Positions 13,367-23,500 are shown, counted from the first letter of the stretch. The stretch is 31,125 nucleotides of DNA from JAGMCJ01 sp046761005 (GCA_046761005.1 JBHIFI010000023.1:1-31125), one strand, 5' to 3'. Notes: a model not told the origin generated them from the sequence alone. Numbers and translations are program-made.

Positions 13367-15274
13367 GTGAGCGCTTTGAGTGGTGAGGAAAATACCATCT
13401 GTCCTATTTGCGGCAAGGAAGTCGGTCCCGGCGATGAGTTCTGCGAGAACTGCGGTTCTCCCATGGATGCCGTAACCGCTGATGATTTGGACAGTTCAAA
13501 GCTTGAGGATTCGTTGGCGAGCCTAGAAGAGATAGTTAGTGAAGAACCCGAGGCAATTTCGGTGTGTCCGAAATGTGGGGATTTCACTAGACCCTCGGAC
13601 ATCACCTGTCCGACATGCAGCTTTCGGCTGAAGGACCTTCCAGAGGGAGCAATGGATATTACAAAACCCCCCTTAGAAAGGGCGGGTATTGCGGATGCAA
13701 TGTTTCTATGTCCGGAATGCGGGGCTTTCCTCTCTGAGGAGGCCAATGTGTGCGATATATGCGGCGCGTCTCTCCCGATCGAAAAGAAAATTGGCATTGG
13801 GGATTTTGTCACGAAAACCGAGGAAGAGGTGGAGAAGGTTTGTCCGGAGTGCGGAGCCTACTTGGACGAGAGTTCGGGGAAGTGCTTGATATGTTCAGGA
13901 GAGACTTCCCTGGGCGATTATGAATCTTCCGTCGAGAAAATCGACATTGAGGAGGATCTAGATAAATTCCTGGAAGAGCTAGAGGCAACGGAGACTTCGG
14001 AAGAAGTACCAGGGGTCCTGCTGATCGAAACCATGGAAGGGGAGGTTACGGCCGAAAAAGAGAAGAGGATCATTCCAGAAAGGAAAGTACCGAAAAAACC
14101 AGTTGAGAGGAAGGTTCCTCCTCCCGTAATTCCGCGGAAGATCCCGCGAGAGAAGTTCCTTCAGAGGCGAAGAATATATATCCAAAAGACCCAGGAATTT
14201 CTTGTCTATTCCAGCCTCGTCGCCCTTGCGATATACTATATCTCAAGCCAGGCAGGACTTGACCTGTCTTTTTGGATCATGCTTGTGGTGTTTGGCGTCC
14301 TCTTTGGTTCAGGATTTTCACTTTCCCTAACTAATCTCCCGAAAAATTGGAAATCCAGAGCACCCAAGGCGATTCCATTTCTTGCAGGTAGTACTGCAGT
14401 AATTCTCGTTCCCTTCGTATATATGCTGAGTGCCTCAACCGCATTAGCTTCCATCGATTTCACCATCGTGATTGCTGGCGGAGCGCTAACCCTACTTGGG
14501 ATACTTGCCATGAGACGTGATTTTCTCGTATTCCTGATATGGTCTGCCGGATCTCTACTCATCTTTCTCATGTCCTTCTCCTCGCTCGGGTTGCCAAATC
14601 CTTGGAGTATAGGCGAAGCAACGGCCCTTTCTCTTTGGATTTTGGGCTTCCTGTACATAACGCTTAGTGTCGTCCTACTGATAAGGGCAAAGTGGATCAG
14701 GATTCTGATAGATACAGAGATTTTGGCGGGAGATAGGAAGTACCGGGAAAGGAGGTTCAAAGAGTCCATAGACTCATATGATAGGGCAATAACCGCCTCG
14801 TCCACCCTCAAGGACTCCAGTGATTGGTCGTTCAGTCTTGATGTTCCTTGGTACAGCAAAGGTGCTGCGCTCACTATACTAGGGAAATACGAAGAAGCCA
14901 TTGAGTGCATAGACAATGCCTTGAAGTTGAGTCCGAACAATGAAGTAGCTTTGGTCAATAAGGGCACTGCGCTCTCCCGCCTCGGAAGACACAAGGAAGC
15001 TCTGAAATGCTACAACGAGGCCATCAGGGTGAATCCAAACTATGAGGTCGCCTGGAACAACAAGGGAAACGCGCTCACTAGACTGAAAAAATATGAGGAG
15101 GCTATCAAGTGCTACGAGAGGGCAATCCAGATCGACGAAGAGTACAGGGAGGCATGGGTGAATAAGGGATATGTTCTAGCAAAAATGGGCGACTACGATG
15201 GTGCCGCGCGGTGTGCTGATTTCGTTTCGAGATTCAGCACTTCAGGCATCCCAGGAGCACCGAAAAGCTTATAA
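13367..15274 (+). CDS. Membrane protein with four zinc ribbons, seven TM helices and TPR repeats
   Basis: The protein has 635 residues in three blocks. The N-terminal 180 residues carry four CxxC...CxxC zinc ribbons: Cys12/15/26/29, Cys67/70/81/84, Cys115/118/129/132 and Cys159/162/173/176, followed by an acidic stretch and a proline/basic linker (KKPVERKVPPPVIPRK). About residues 280-445 form roughly seven hydrophobic helices. The C-terminal 190 residues hold four to five tetratricopeptide repeats with typical W.NKG..L...G.Y.EA..C...A pattern. Both soluble ends are likely cytoplasmic, suggesting a membrane-tethered scaffold. Start codon GTG at 13367 is chosen from the TATA box; a TTG at 13376 is also possible. 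The order zinc ribbon-TM-TPR recurs in Thermoplasmatota-like genomes as uncharacterised protein; this last statement is from memory and untested. Confidence 0.88.
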   Translation: MSALSGEENTICPICGKEVGPGDEFCENCGSPMDAVTADDLDSSKLEDSLASLEEIVSEEPEAISVCPKCGDFTRPSDITCPTCSFRLKDLPEGAMDITKPPLERAGIADAMFLCPECGAFLSEEANVCDICGASLPIEKKIGIGDFVTKTEEEVEKVCPECGAYLDESSGKCLICSGETSLGDYESSVEKIDIEEDLDKFLEELEATETSEEVPGVLLIETMEGEVTAEKEKRIIPERKVPKKPVERKVPPPVIPRKIPREKFLQRRRIYIQKTQEFLVYSSLVALAIYYISSQAGLDLSFWIMLVVFGVLFGSGFSLSLTNLPKNWKSRAPKAIPFLAGSTAVILVPFVYMLSASTALASIDFTIVIAGGALTLLGILAMRRDFLVFLIWSAGSLLIFLMSFSSLGLPNPWSIGEATALSLWILGFLYITLSVVLLIRAKWIRILIDTEILAGDRKYRERRFKESIDSYDRAITASSTLKDSSDWSFSLDVPWYSKGAALTILGKYEEAIECIDNALKLSPNNEVALVNKGTALSRLGRHKEALKCYNEAIRVNPNYEVAWNNKGNALTRLKKYEEAIKCYERAIQIDEEYREAWVNKGYVLAKMGDYDGAARCADFVSRFSTSGIPGAPKSL

Positions 15275-15302
15275 GTTAATTCGAAGCGTTCACCAATCAA
15301 AA

Positions 15303-15310
15303 GATATAAG
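15303..15310 (+). promoter_or_regulatory. TATA-like box for the propeller/winged-helix regulator
   Basis: GATATAAG at 15303-15310 predicts a start near 15332 and hence a leader of about 75 bases, long for this window. The leader contains a small hairpin (15340-15355) and ends in a GAGGGGG ribosome binding site four bases before the ATG at 15409. Confidence 0.45.
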
Positions 15311-15339
15311 TTCGGGGAGAATAACACAACTGAGTCCTT

Positions 15340-15355
15340 CTCCGTCCCCGCGGAG
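15340..15355 (+). promoter_or_regulatory. Leader hairpin
   Basis: CTCCG (15340-15344) pairs with CGGAG (15351-15355) around a six-base loop, within the predicted leader of the following gene. It may be a chance hairpin or may affect translation. Confidence 0.25.
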
Positions 15356-15408
15356 GGAAAAAGAGAAAACGACAGAGTCCCATATCTCTTACAGATAGAG
15401 GGGGAAAA

Positions 15409-17670
15409 ATGAGGAAATTCAAGAGGATAGGAGTTCTTCTATTTGCATCGCTCCTAGGCGTTTCTCTTTTCCTATCAGCGAACCCTTTGGCGAGAGGTCT
15501 TCCTCACCCAGGAAGCGTCGTTCAGATAATCGAAGCTCTAGGGATGGGTGACATCATAGTAGATGATTTCAACTCCGATGGCCTTGATGACTTGGCCGTT
15601 GCTAGTTATACCCATGACGCCGTTTTTCTCTATTTTCAAGGTCCAAACGGTCTGCCAGCATACCCCACCACATGGATCCCTACCCTCGCCCCCTCAAAAA
15701 TCTCCAGCGGGGATGTCACCAGCGATGGGGAATCCGATCTTATCGTTTTGAGTGAGGATCAAATTAGCGTTTATGAGCGGCAGTTTCTCGACCAATTTGC
15801 ACTGACAACGACCCTATTCGTTAATCATCCTCGTGATGTGGCAGTGGGAGATTATGGGTTGGACGGTCGCAACGATATTTTCGTGACGGGAGCTTTTGGA
15901 ACCACCATTTTCTTTCAGGATCCCTCTATCCCAGGACTATTCAATCCTGATAGAAAATTGAGCATACCAGACGCAGCGGGAGACTCTCTCTCCCTTGCAA
16001 GAATAAACGATGATGATCTCATCGATTTCGTAGTGGCGTCTCCTTATCATCTCGCCTCCTACATACAGATAGACCTTATATTCGAAATTAGCTCCACTGT
16101 CATGCTCGACAGAATGGACTACAACCCAGAATACATGTCCGTGGGAGATGTCAACTCAGACAATCGGGTCGACATCATCATACCTAGGCCGAGCTATCGC
16201 GATGACCCGCCCGGGATTCTGAAGATCCTCTTCTCCAATGTGTCTTGTGAGTTTTCACTATCCGATGCAATTGACATCTACGGCAATGTTTCAACATCGG
16301 CCCTAGTGGACTTTGAGAAAGATGGAACTAGCGAGATACTCGTTTCACTAACTGATGGCAATTTGAGCGTTGTGAGTCAATCCTCAGGGTTCACCCTTCA
16401 AACACCACCATTCATAACCATGACCGAGCCTGAGGGAGTGAGGCTTCTTGCCTCGGGTGATTTCAACGAAGATTCTCTAGAGGATGTTGCCGTCCGCGTC
16501 GCGGGTTTCGTTCTTGTCTTCTTTATGGAGGATTTCCCAGCCAAATTGGTCATGCCAATTCCTTCCACCTTCCACCTCAATGAGGGAGAGACTAGAGACG
16601 AACTCATCGACCTGAGGCAATACTTCTATGACGATTACGGAACCCTTATCTTCGCCCTCATTTTTGAAGAAGATCCCTCAAACCTTGACGCGACATTGAA
16701 CGGTCATTTCCTGGGTTTCAAAGCAAGTTCAGGTTGGTCAGGATCGTTGAAGTTTCAGGTTGATGCTTGGGACGGTAATCCAAGAAATGATCCAACGAAA
16801 AGCAATGTTTTCAGTGTTTGGGTCAATGGTGTGCCTCGAATAGTGAGCGTTCCGCCCGCGGAGGCCGATGTTCAAAGCGAATATTCCTACCAGATCATTG
16901 TTGAGGATAACTATCCAGAATGGGACACAATCATGTACAAGCTCATTATCGGATCGGAAGGAATGAGAATAGATGAGAATGGATTGTTGACGTGGACCCC
17001 AACGGACTCAGGCACGAAAACCGTTCGGATAGAGGTCAGAGATGTTTTCGGTCTTTCCGATGTCCAAACATTTACAATAGAGGTCGCACCCGTACCGGCT
17101 CCTCCTCCAGTTCTTCCACCTGAAACCCCATATGTGGCTGGTGCAACTGTCGCTACCCTTTCGGCTATAGCGATAGCAGCAATAATAAGCGAGAATGTCA
17201 AGTTCGCCCTCTTTCTCCTATTCGCACCGCTGTACTCGAAAATCAGAAGGGAGAGAGTGTTGGACCATTTCATTCGCGGCCAGATCTATGGATACATACT
17301 GGCAAATCCGGGTGAGCACTACAATGCTATCAAGCATGCACTCAACCTCACAAATGGCTCTCTTGCTCACCACCTGAAGACCCTTGAAAGGGAGGAATTC
17401 ATCAAGTCGCGCAAGTTCGGCCTCTACAGAAGGTTCTATCCAAAGCATATGAGAATCCCGGATGACGGTGATTTTCGTATGAATACCATGCAGAAGCACA
17501 TAGTGGACGTAATAAACGAGAATCCGGGGATTTCGCAAAAGGAAATTGCCAAGGCAATGAACGTAACCCCGCCAACTGTCAACTATCACATCGGAATCCT
17601 TGCGAGTGCAAAGATGATTCGCGTCGTCCGACAGGGCCGAAAGACCCAGTGCTTTGTCGACAGGAGCTAA
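15409..17670 (+). CDS. Transmembrane one-component regulator: FG-GAP propeller outside, two winged helices inside
   Basis: The protein has 753 residues. A signal peptide/anchor (RIGVLLFASLLGVSLFLSA) is followed by about seven FG-GAP/VCBS-type repeats (residues 40-380) with calcium-loop-like cores such as DDFNSDGLDDLAV and GDVNSDNRVDIII, as in integrin-alpha beta-propellers. Two cadherin/He_PIG-like beta domains follow (about 390-562; the second contains GLLTWTPTDSGTKTV). After a proline-rich linker comes a hydrophobic segment (575-610) with a basic inner edge (KIRRERVLDH). The last 140 residues are two winged helices: ILANPGEHYNAIKHALNL with GSLAHHLKTLEREEFI, then INENPGISQKEIAKAMNV with PPTVNYHIGILASAKMI. 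One chain thus spans sensor, membrane and DNA-binding parts. A GAGGGGG ribosome binding site supports the start. The stop overlaps that of the convergent peptidase gene. Confidence 0.9.
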   Translation: MRKFKRIGVLLFASLLGVSLFLSANPLARGLPHPGSVVQIIEALGMGDIIVDDFNSDGLDDLAVASYTHDAVFLYFQGPNGLPAYPTTWIPTLAPSKISSGDVTSDGESDLIVLSEDQISVYERQFLDQFALTTTLFVNHPRDVAVGDYGLDGRNDIFVTGAFGTTIFFQDPSIPGLFNPDRKLSIPDAAGDSLSLARINDDDLIDFVVASPYHLASYIQIDLIFEISSTVMLDRMDYNPEYMSVGDVNSDNRVDIIIPRPSYRDDPPGILKILFSNVSCEFSLSDAIDIYGNVSTSALVDFEKDGTSEILVSLTDGNLSVVSQSSGFTLQTPPFITMTEPEGVRLLASGDFNEDSLEDVAVRVAGFVLVFFMEDFPAKLVMPIPSTFHLNEGETRDELIDLRQYFYDDYGTLIFALIFEEDPSNLDATLNGHFLGFKASSGWSGSLKFQVDAWDGNPRNDPTKSNVFSVWVNGVPRIVSVPPAEADVQSEYSYQIIVEDNYPEWDTIMYKLIIGSEGMRIDENGLLTWTPTDSGTKTVRIEVRDVFGLSDVQTFTIEVAPVPAPPPVLPPETPYVAGATVATLSAIAIAAIISENVKFALFLLFAPLYSKIRRERVLDHFIRGQIYGYILANPGEHYNAIKHALNLTNGSLAHHLKTLEREEFIKSRKFGLYRRFYPKHMRIPDDGDFRMNTMQKHIVDVINENPGISQKEIAKAMNVTPPTVNYHIGILASAKMIRVVRQGRKTQCFVDRS

Positions 17671-18881
17671 CCCGAGAAGAGAGCCGCATAGATTTTTGCG
17701 TCCTTCACCAGGTTCTCTGTTATTGCGTACTCATTGACATTGTGTCCGGTCTCGTCTCCTGTCCCGCAGACAACCGCTTGGAAGCCTGCTTTTCTGAAAT
17801 GCGCGGCACATGTGCCTCCCCCCACACCCACTGGCTTGGGCTCTAAACCCAAGACGTGCCTAATCGCCTTTCGTATCCTCAGAACGACCTCACTGTCCGC
17901 AGAAGTTTCTGGACTGGATTCGTCCTGAACCTTTTCAAGAGTTACCTTTACTGAGAATTCCCGCTCCGCCCGTCTTGCTAGAGACTCGGCCTCGTTGAAC
18001 ACCGCTTCGGTTGAGTAGGTCGGGAGAATTCTGCAGTCGAAATAGAACACATCCTTTCCGGGAACCGTATTGACATTGGGAACGTTGGCATCCTTCCTTG
18101 TAGGCTCGAACGTGGATATAACGGGTTTGAAACGTGAATCCTTCTTGTTGAAAATCTCGTGAAGATGTTCGTCTATCCAGACGATGAGATTCGCACCCGC
18201 TCTGTGCGCATTGATACCCTTCTCGGGCGTGCTCGCGTGTGCCTGCCTCCCCTCCACTTCCAACCGAATCCAAAGGATATTCTTCTCGGTCACCTCAATC
18301 TCAGATCCGTCGGCAGAGAAACGGTCTGGCACAACGATGATGTCATCTTTCCGGAACACCCCCTCTTGAATGAGATAAGATATTCCCTTACTGCTCCCAG
18401 TCTCCTCCTCGGCTACGAGAGCCAGACCAGCAGATAACTTGGGTTCTCCTATGACCCTTTTTACCGCCCAGAGGGCGTATATCGAAGAAATGATGGACTG
18501 TCCGTTGTCCTCGACGCCTCTGCCTATTACCCTATCACCCTCAACTACAGGGTCGAATGGGTCATGCTTCCATCCACTTAGGTCACCAGGCGGGACAACA
18601 TCGGTGTGAGAGACCACCCATATCGTCTTCTTCTCCCTTCCAGGTAGTCTGACTAAGATGTTCGGTCGAATACCGCAAGAGACTCTTTCATCTGGGGCAT
18701 CTACCCTCTCAAATGGGATTTCAAGCTCTCCAAGTAATCTCTCAATGAACTTCACCTTTTCGAGCTCTCCGTCCCCCCCAGAACTTGGATCGAGAGCGGG
18801 TATCCGGCACATACCGATTAGGGAGTCGACCATTTGTGATTTGGACTTCTCCAGGATTTCGAAGACCTCTGAAGATTTCAT
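17667..18881 (-). CDS. M20-family metallohydrolase (ArgE/DapE-like)
   Basis: This is a cytosolic zinc-dependent amidohydrolase/peptidase of 404 residues from the ATG at 18881. Metal ligands and catalytic residues are visible: His92 and Asp94 in VVSHTDVVPPGD, bridging Asp125 in GRGVEDNGQ, the Glu158-160 run in AEEETGSSKG, and a late His in ETGHNVNEY. The dimerisation domain is the insert with ARQAHASTPEKGINAHRAGA-like sequence. The GRGVEDNGQ pattern fits a group often labelled M20 metallohydrolase or DapE-like, whose true substrate is unsettled. The start fits a TATA-like box 27 bases upstream; an upstream ATG at 18923 is less likely. The stop codons of this gene and the regulator on the other strand overlap by four bases. 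Confidence 0.9.
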   Translation of the reverse strand: MKSSEVFEILEKSKSQMVDSLIGMCRIPALDPSSGGDGELEKVKFIERLLGELEIPFERVDAPDERVSCGIRPNILVRLPGREKKTIWVVSHTDVVPPGDLSGWKHDPFDPVVEGDRVIGRGVEDNGQSIISSIYALWAVKRVIGEPKLSAGLALVAEEETGSSKGISYLIQEGVFRKDDIIVVPDRFSADGSEIEVTEKNILWIRLEVEGRQAHASTPEKGINAHRAGANLIVWIDEHLHEIFNKKDSRFKPVISTFEPTRKDANVPNVNTVPGKDVFYFDCRILPTYSTEAVFNEAESLARRAEREFSVKVTLEKVQDESSPETSADSEVVLRIRKAIRHVLGLEPKPVGVGGGTCAAHFRKAGFQAVVCGTGDETGHNVNEYAITENLVKDAKIYAALFSG

Positions 18882-18903
18882 GGAGGAGTATAGCGGAATT
18901 GGC

Positions 18904-18911
18904 AATAAAAA
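18904..18911 (-). promoter_or_regulatory. TATA-like box for the M20 hydrolase
   Basis: The minus strand reads TTTTTATT over 18911-18904, centred about 27 bases before the ATG at 18881, predicting a leaderless message. No ribosome binding site precedes that ATG, which agrees. Confidence 0.5.
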
Positions 18912-18950
18912 TGTTCCAGACAATCGACAGCTTTAAGGATTCAGTCGAGA

Positions 18951-20540
18951 TTGAACTTCTGGATTGCCTTGCGAAGAATAAAGGTCATTTCCCTGATAGT
19001 AATCATATTGTTCGCCTCCTTTTTCTATTTCAAGGTGAGGGATCCAGATGAGATAGTTCCAGTCTTTCCTCCCATGGCGATAAAAGCCGTGAGTAATCCC
19101 TCGTTTGAGAACTTTACCCCGCCACCCGGCGACCCCATCATTGGCATAGAAATAAATAACGAGAGTCGGGCCTATCCTATTTCCCTCCTAGAATGGCACG
19201 GTGTTGTGAACGACCTCATATCAGGAATACTCATAGCGGTTACGTACTCTTTTCTCTCAGACTCAGCGGTGGTATATAGTCGCGTCCTCAACGGAAGAGT
19301 TCTCACGTTCGCAGTTCATAATGGGGTATACAAGAACAATCTCCTTCTGCTTGACGAGGAGACGCAATCCCTCTGGAGTCAGATCGATGGTAAGGCGATA
19401 AAGGGCGTTCTCACCGGCAGGGTGCTCACTAGGATTCCCTCGGTAAGAACGGACTGGTCAAATTGGGAGACACTTCATCCCTCCACGCTCATCTTGGAAC
19501 CGCCAAGCAACATACAGTACGGAATACACCCCTATGGAAACTACAAGAGGAATGATGATGTGCTTTTCCCGCATCAATTCGATGATCCTTCCCTCCGGCC
19601 AAAAGACTCAGTCTTGGGAATTGACCTGAATGGTACCTACTCGGCATACCCGATTTCTCGGCTCTCCAATGAAAGAGTCGTGATGGATGTTGTTGATTCA
19701 ACGAGGATAGTCGTAACCTACGCTCATGGCGCTGCCTTTGTCTATGTGGCCGACGACAGGTCGTTCACGTACATTTCTGATTCAACGATGGAGGACCAAT
19801 ACACGAACCGTTGGAACATGACCACAGGCATCAGTGAGAACGGTAATCAGAGCTTGACTTCCCTCCAGGCAAATTCAACTGTTTCTTATTGGTTCGCATG
19901 GTTGAACTTTCACCCAAGAACGAAGCTCTATGGTTATGAATCAAGACAGCTCACTGAAATATCCTGGCTGGAGCTTGGTTTCCCATGGATTGTGGGCCTT
20001 CTACTCTGCCTCTTCGTCATTCTATTGGATCGCTATTCAGGCAGGAGAATGAGAGACTCTGCAAATCCACCTAAGTGGATTGCATTCAGAAGGTCCATCC
20101 TTCTGGCTATTCTTGCTTTCCTCATGTTCTTGATAGTCATGATGGACTCCCTAGGGAACCTGAAGGTGACGAACATAGCGGTAGAGGTGCTTTTCGCGCT
20201 CTGTTTCCTCGCACTTGGTGTTGCCATGGCCCTCGAGTGGTTCTACCTCAAAGGATACGAGGGCGCCAGGATTCCGATCGACATACACGACTTTAGGGAG
20301 AATCTGAGAATGGTTTTCACGCTCCAGGAGATTGAGAATGAAGAGCGCGAAGCCGCCCAATTAGGACTTGTAAAGACCGAGGGAGGATACACGCTTGCCA
20401 AGCCCAATGTGGACCTATTCTTTTCTGGGAATTGGCTCTTCGCGGGAAATTCCACAGGCTATTCTGCTCAAGAAATTGCTCAAACAAAAAGAATTGCCGA
20501 GATGTCCTTGACCACCCTGCAAGAAGAAGAGCTAACCTGA
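18951..20540 (+). CDS. DUF3179-like membrane protein lacking the family's cysteine pair
   Basis: The 529-residue protein has an N-terminal transmembrane helix (about 11-28), an extracellular part of about 300 residues and a C-terminal cluster of about three helices (344-362, 381-401, 408-428) with a cytoplasmic tail. The outer part follows the DUF3179 pattern: IIGIEINNESRAYPISLLEWHGVVND, then LTFAVHNGVY and DEETQSLWSQIDGKAIKG with hP.T.iL. A shorter second copy begins near residue 217 (SVLGIDLNGTYSAYPISRL). The usual TYCPLC motif reads TYSFLS (98-103), so both cysteines are replaced by serine and a metal or redox role based on them is unlikely. Only a TTG at 18951 gives the full signal anchor; the true start is uncertain. 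It ends nine bases inside the convergent lhr gene. Confidence 0.8.
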   Translation: MNFWIALRRIKVISLIVIILFASFFYFKVRDPDEIVPVFPPMAIKAVSNPSFENFTPPPGDPIIGIEINNESRAYPISLLEWHGVVNDLISGILIAVTYSFLSDSAVVYSRVLNGRVLTFAVHNGVYKNNLLLLDEETQSLWSQIDGKAIKGVLTGRVLTRIPSVRTDWSNWETLHPSTLILEPPSNIQYGIHPYGNYKRNDDVLFPHQFDDPSLRPKDSVLGIDLNGTYSAYPISRLSNERVVMDVVDSTRIVVTYAHGAAFVYVADDRSFTYISDSTMEDQYTNRWNMTTGISENGNQSLTSLQANSTVSYWFAWLNFHPRTKLYGYESRQLTEISWLELGFPWIVGLLLCLFVILLDRYSGRRMRDSANPPKWIAFRRSILLAILAFLMFLIVMMDSLGNLKVTNIAVEVLFALCFLALGVAMALEWFYLKGYEGARIPIDIHDFRENLRMVFTLQEIENEEREAAQLGLVKTEGGYTLAKPNVDLFFSGNWLFAGNSTGYSAQEIAQTKRIAEMSLTTLQEEELT

Positions 20541-23500
20541 TCTGCCTTTCCCGTATATCCTCTCATACCACTCAACGATTTCCCAATCGTCATACTCCCG
20601 CAGATCTTCCCTTATCCAGAGCCTGTTTGAGGTGGCGAATTCCCTCACAATGGCTCTCGCCTCCTGATCTCCTATGAACTCCAAGATTGTCAACTCGTCC
20701 CCCTTCTTTCTTGCTCTAAATGCACCGACCATCCTCGGCCCGTCAAACACCACGAAGCCACATCCCATTCCAAATTCAGCTCTTATTCGCTCTCTTAAGT
20801 AGTGAAAAAGTAGATCGAAAGGCGTGAGAACAAACCGGCGGTTGATGGATATATTTCCCATCAAATCCAGATCCTTCCTCAAGAGCCAGTATATCGTGTC
20901 ACTTCCTTCTCTGAAAAAGCCCTTGACGAGGACACCTTCGTCCTCGAGTTCTCTTAGCAACCTCCTGGTCTCTTCCATCCTGAACTCGAACTTGGTAAAG
21001 GTGGCAAGACCCTCAGCACTGAAGATACCGAAGTTCTCAAAAATCCTAGCGATGACTTTCTTCCTGGCTTTCCGTACCGAGAGCCTTGAAGATCGGACAG
21101 TGACTATATAGGAGCCCCTTTGAGGTGCCCGTGTTATGTATAGACCCTTGCTCAGGTTCCTTACCGCGTCCAGCGTATTTCCGTAGCCCAAAGGTGATCT
21201 CACGAAAAGCCTGTTCCTCTTAACGGGTTCCTCGTTCCTGACGACATCGAGAACCATCCTCGCGTACTCGTCGATCTCGAAGTTCTTGGCTTTCTTGTAA
21301 AGAGAGAGGTCCTCAGGTGTACAGAACATCTGATAGTCTGGAATCAGACGCCCTTTGAGGACCAATCCCGAAAAGAACATCCTCGAAAGCCGTTGAGGAT
21401 CTCTGACTCGCAAACGAGCAGCAAAATCTGACCTGAGACCGCCCAACTCCTGCACGGCCTCAAGAACGTTCTCAAACGCCCTATCAGGATGAATTCTCTG
21501 CTTCCAAAGCAAGTAGCTCATTATCTCCTCATCGGTGAAGGAGAGGGGAAGGAATCCTCCCTTTGCTATGAAGTCCTGGACCTCATGATACCCGTTCTCG
21601 AGAAAGATATCCAGCTCCTTGATGTCCAGTATATTCTTTCCAAAGGCTCCTGTAATCTTAACGAGGTCGTAGCCTTTCTTTTCGAAGAAACGCATCAGAT
21701 TGTCTATCGCCCCAATGAGTTCAATGATGTGCTCATTGTTCGATAACTGAATGTCCCTGACCTCAATGCATCCGCCAAGTTCCCATATCTCCACAGTACC
21801 GAGAAGATCTCCATCTCTCAAGACAGGGTAATACCAACTGTCTCCATATCTGCTTGACAGCTGGGCCCACAGTGGCTGAACCCACGGATCGTAAAGGGAC
21901 AGAATCCTTACGCCATTCTCCACCTTCCCTCCCGCTTTTCCCAACTGCTCCACTTCATCGGAGGGTATCCACATCTCCCTCTCGCCGCTTTTGCCCACAG
22001 CAATTTTCTGAGCGACACCTTCCTCTTGTAAATTGTGGAGAATCCCACGTATCTCCTCCACTGGAAACGATGTGTACCATCTGATTCCTAACAGAGGGAC
22101 GGGACCATATCCCCGAAGGAACCTCTCCACGATCCTCTTTCTCGCTCCCTTCACCTCTTCCATGTCCTCTAATGCGATGTAGACATTCTTTGTTGTCCAA
22201 CCTTCTCGCGGTTGGAACTTTCGAACGATGTACATATTCCTGTCGAGCTTTTCCACACTCGCCTTCGCCCTTCCCCTGTCAAGCTTGAGCTTCTCCGCAA
22301 TCTCAAAGATGTTTACACCATCCCTGGATTTGATGTAGGTCAATATCTCTTTGTCCAGTTTTGTGATGTTCTCTCTTCGATAGGCCGATACGAAGAGCGG
22401 GGCCTCTTTTCGCCTGACGAATCTCACACGTCCACCGAGGAACCTTCCATGAAGGATGTCCCCTCTCAACCTTCTAGAATTCCATTCCTCCATGTCGAAG
22501 TCAGGAAGTCGATTGTAGATATCTAGAAGATGTCCTACCTCAAGGAAGTTGTCAAAGTATTCATCAATGGTCTTCAGATTTCTCAGCTGCTTCCTCATAA
22601 GATGCAACTTAACGTTGTCCTCAGAGTGTGTCTCCCTCTCCTCTTTCCTCTCAAGCGCGCGAAGATCCGCCGAGAGAATGTACTGGAACTCCTCACCGAT
22701 CATGAAGTTTCCAGAGCGAACTATGTCTCTCTCCTCAAGCTCTCTCAACGTCTCCTTGAGAATGATCTCCTCCAGACCTAGGGCATATGCCAGCTCAGAG
22801 ATCGACATTGGCCCTTCGATTCCCAAGGTGATTCTTACGAGGTGCTCCAGAGCTTCTTCAAAGTCCGCTGGCTCCACTTCCCGCCTCTGCCAAAGGATTT
22901 CCTTCGCTTGCTTCCTCTTCACCACATACGCCCTCTCAAGCAAGGCGAGAGTGTCCGAGACCTCCTTGATCTTCATCCCAATAGCTTTCGCAATGTCCTT
23001 GGTTCTTGCAGGGCCCTTATCCAGTACATCCAGAATCTTTCTCTCAGTATCCCCGATTCGAATTCTCTTTCTGAATATGACTGCATAGGCGGGTATGTCG
23101 TCCTTGAGGCTGTACAGAGAGCCTCTCGTGGTCCAGACGGACTCCACCTTTCCCTCCTCGATGAGTTCATCTGACCACCCACGAACAGTGGAAAAATCAA
23201 CATCGGAACAATCGAAGATGTTCCTGCCCTTCTGCCTCAATATGTTCATTGCTCCCGCCTTTTCGAGTAGAGTCAGAATATCATCCTTCTCGCTTATCCT
23301 GGGCAATTTTCTCCTGAAATAAGCCGATATCCTCTCCTCGCTGAACTGCACTTTTTCAATTTCGGACTCCGGAAAGACCCTCTTCAGAACCTGGCGGTGA
23401 AGTTCCCTGAGCATGGAACTTCTGTCCTCCATAAGAACAACATCGGATATACCCGCGAGGATGACATTATGTGCAAACGGCGAAGGAGTTGAAGAGTAGC

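Noticed and set aside
17667..17670. Possible read-through fusion between the regulator and the peptidase gene
   Set aside because: The genes are on opposite strands; the shared bases are just overlapping stop codons (TAA on +, TAG on -).
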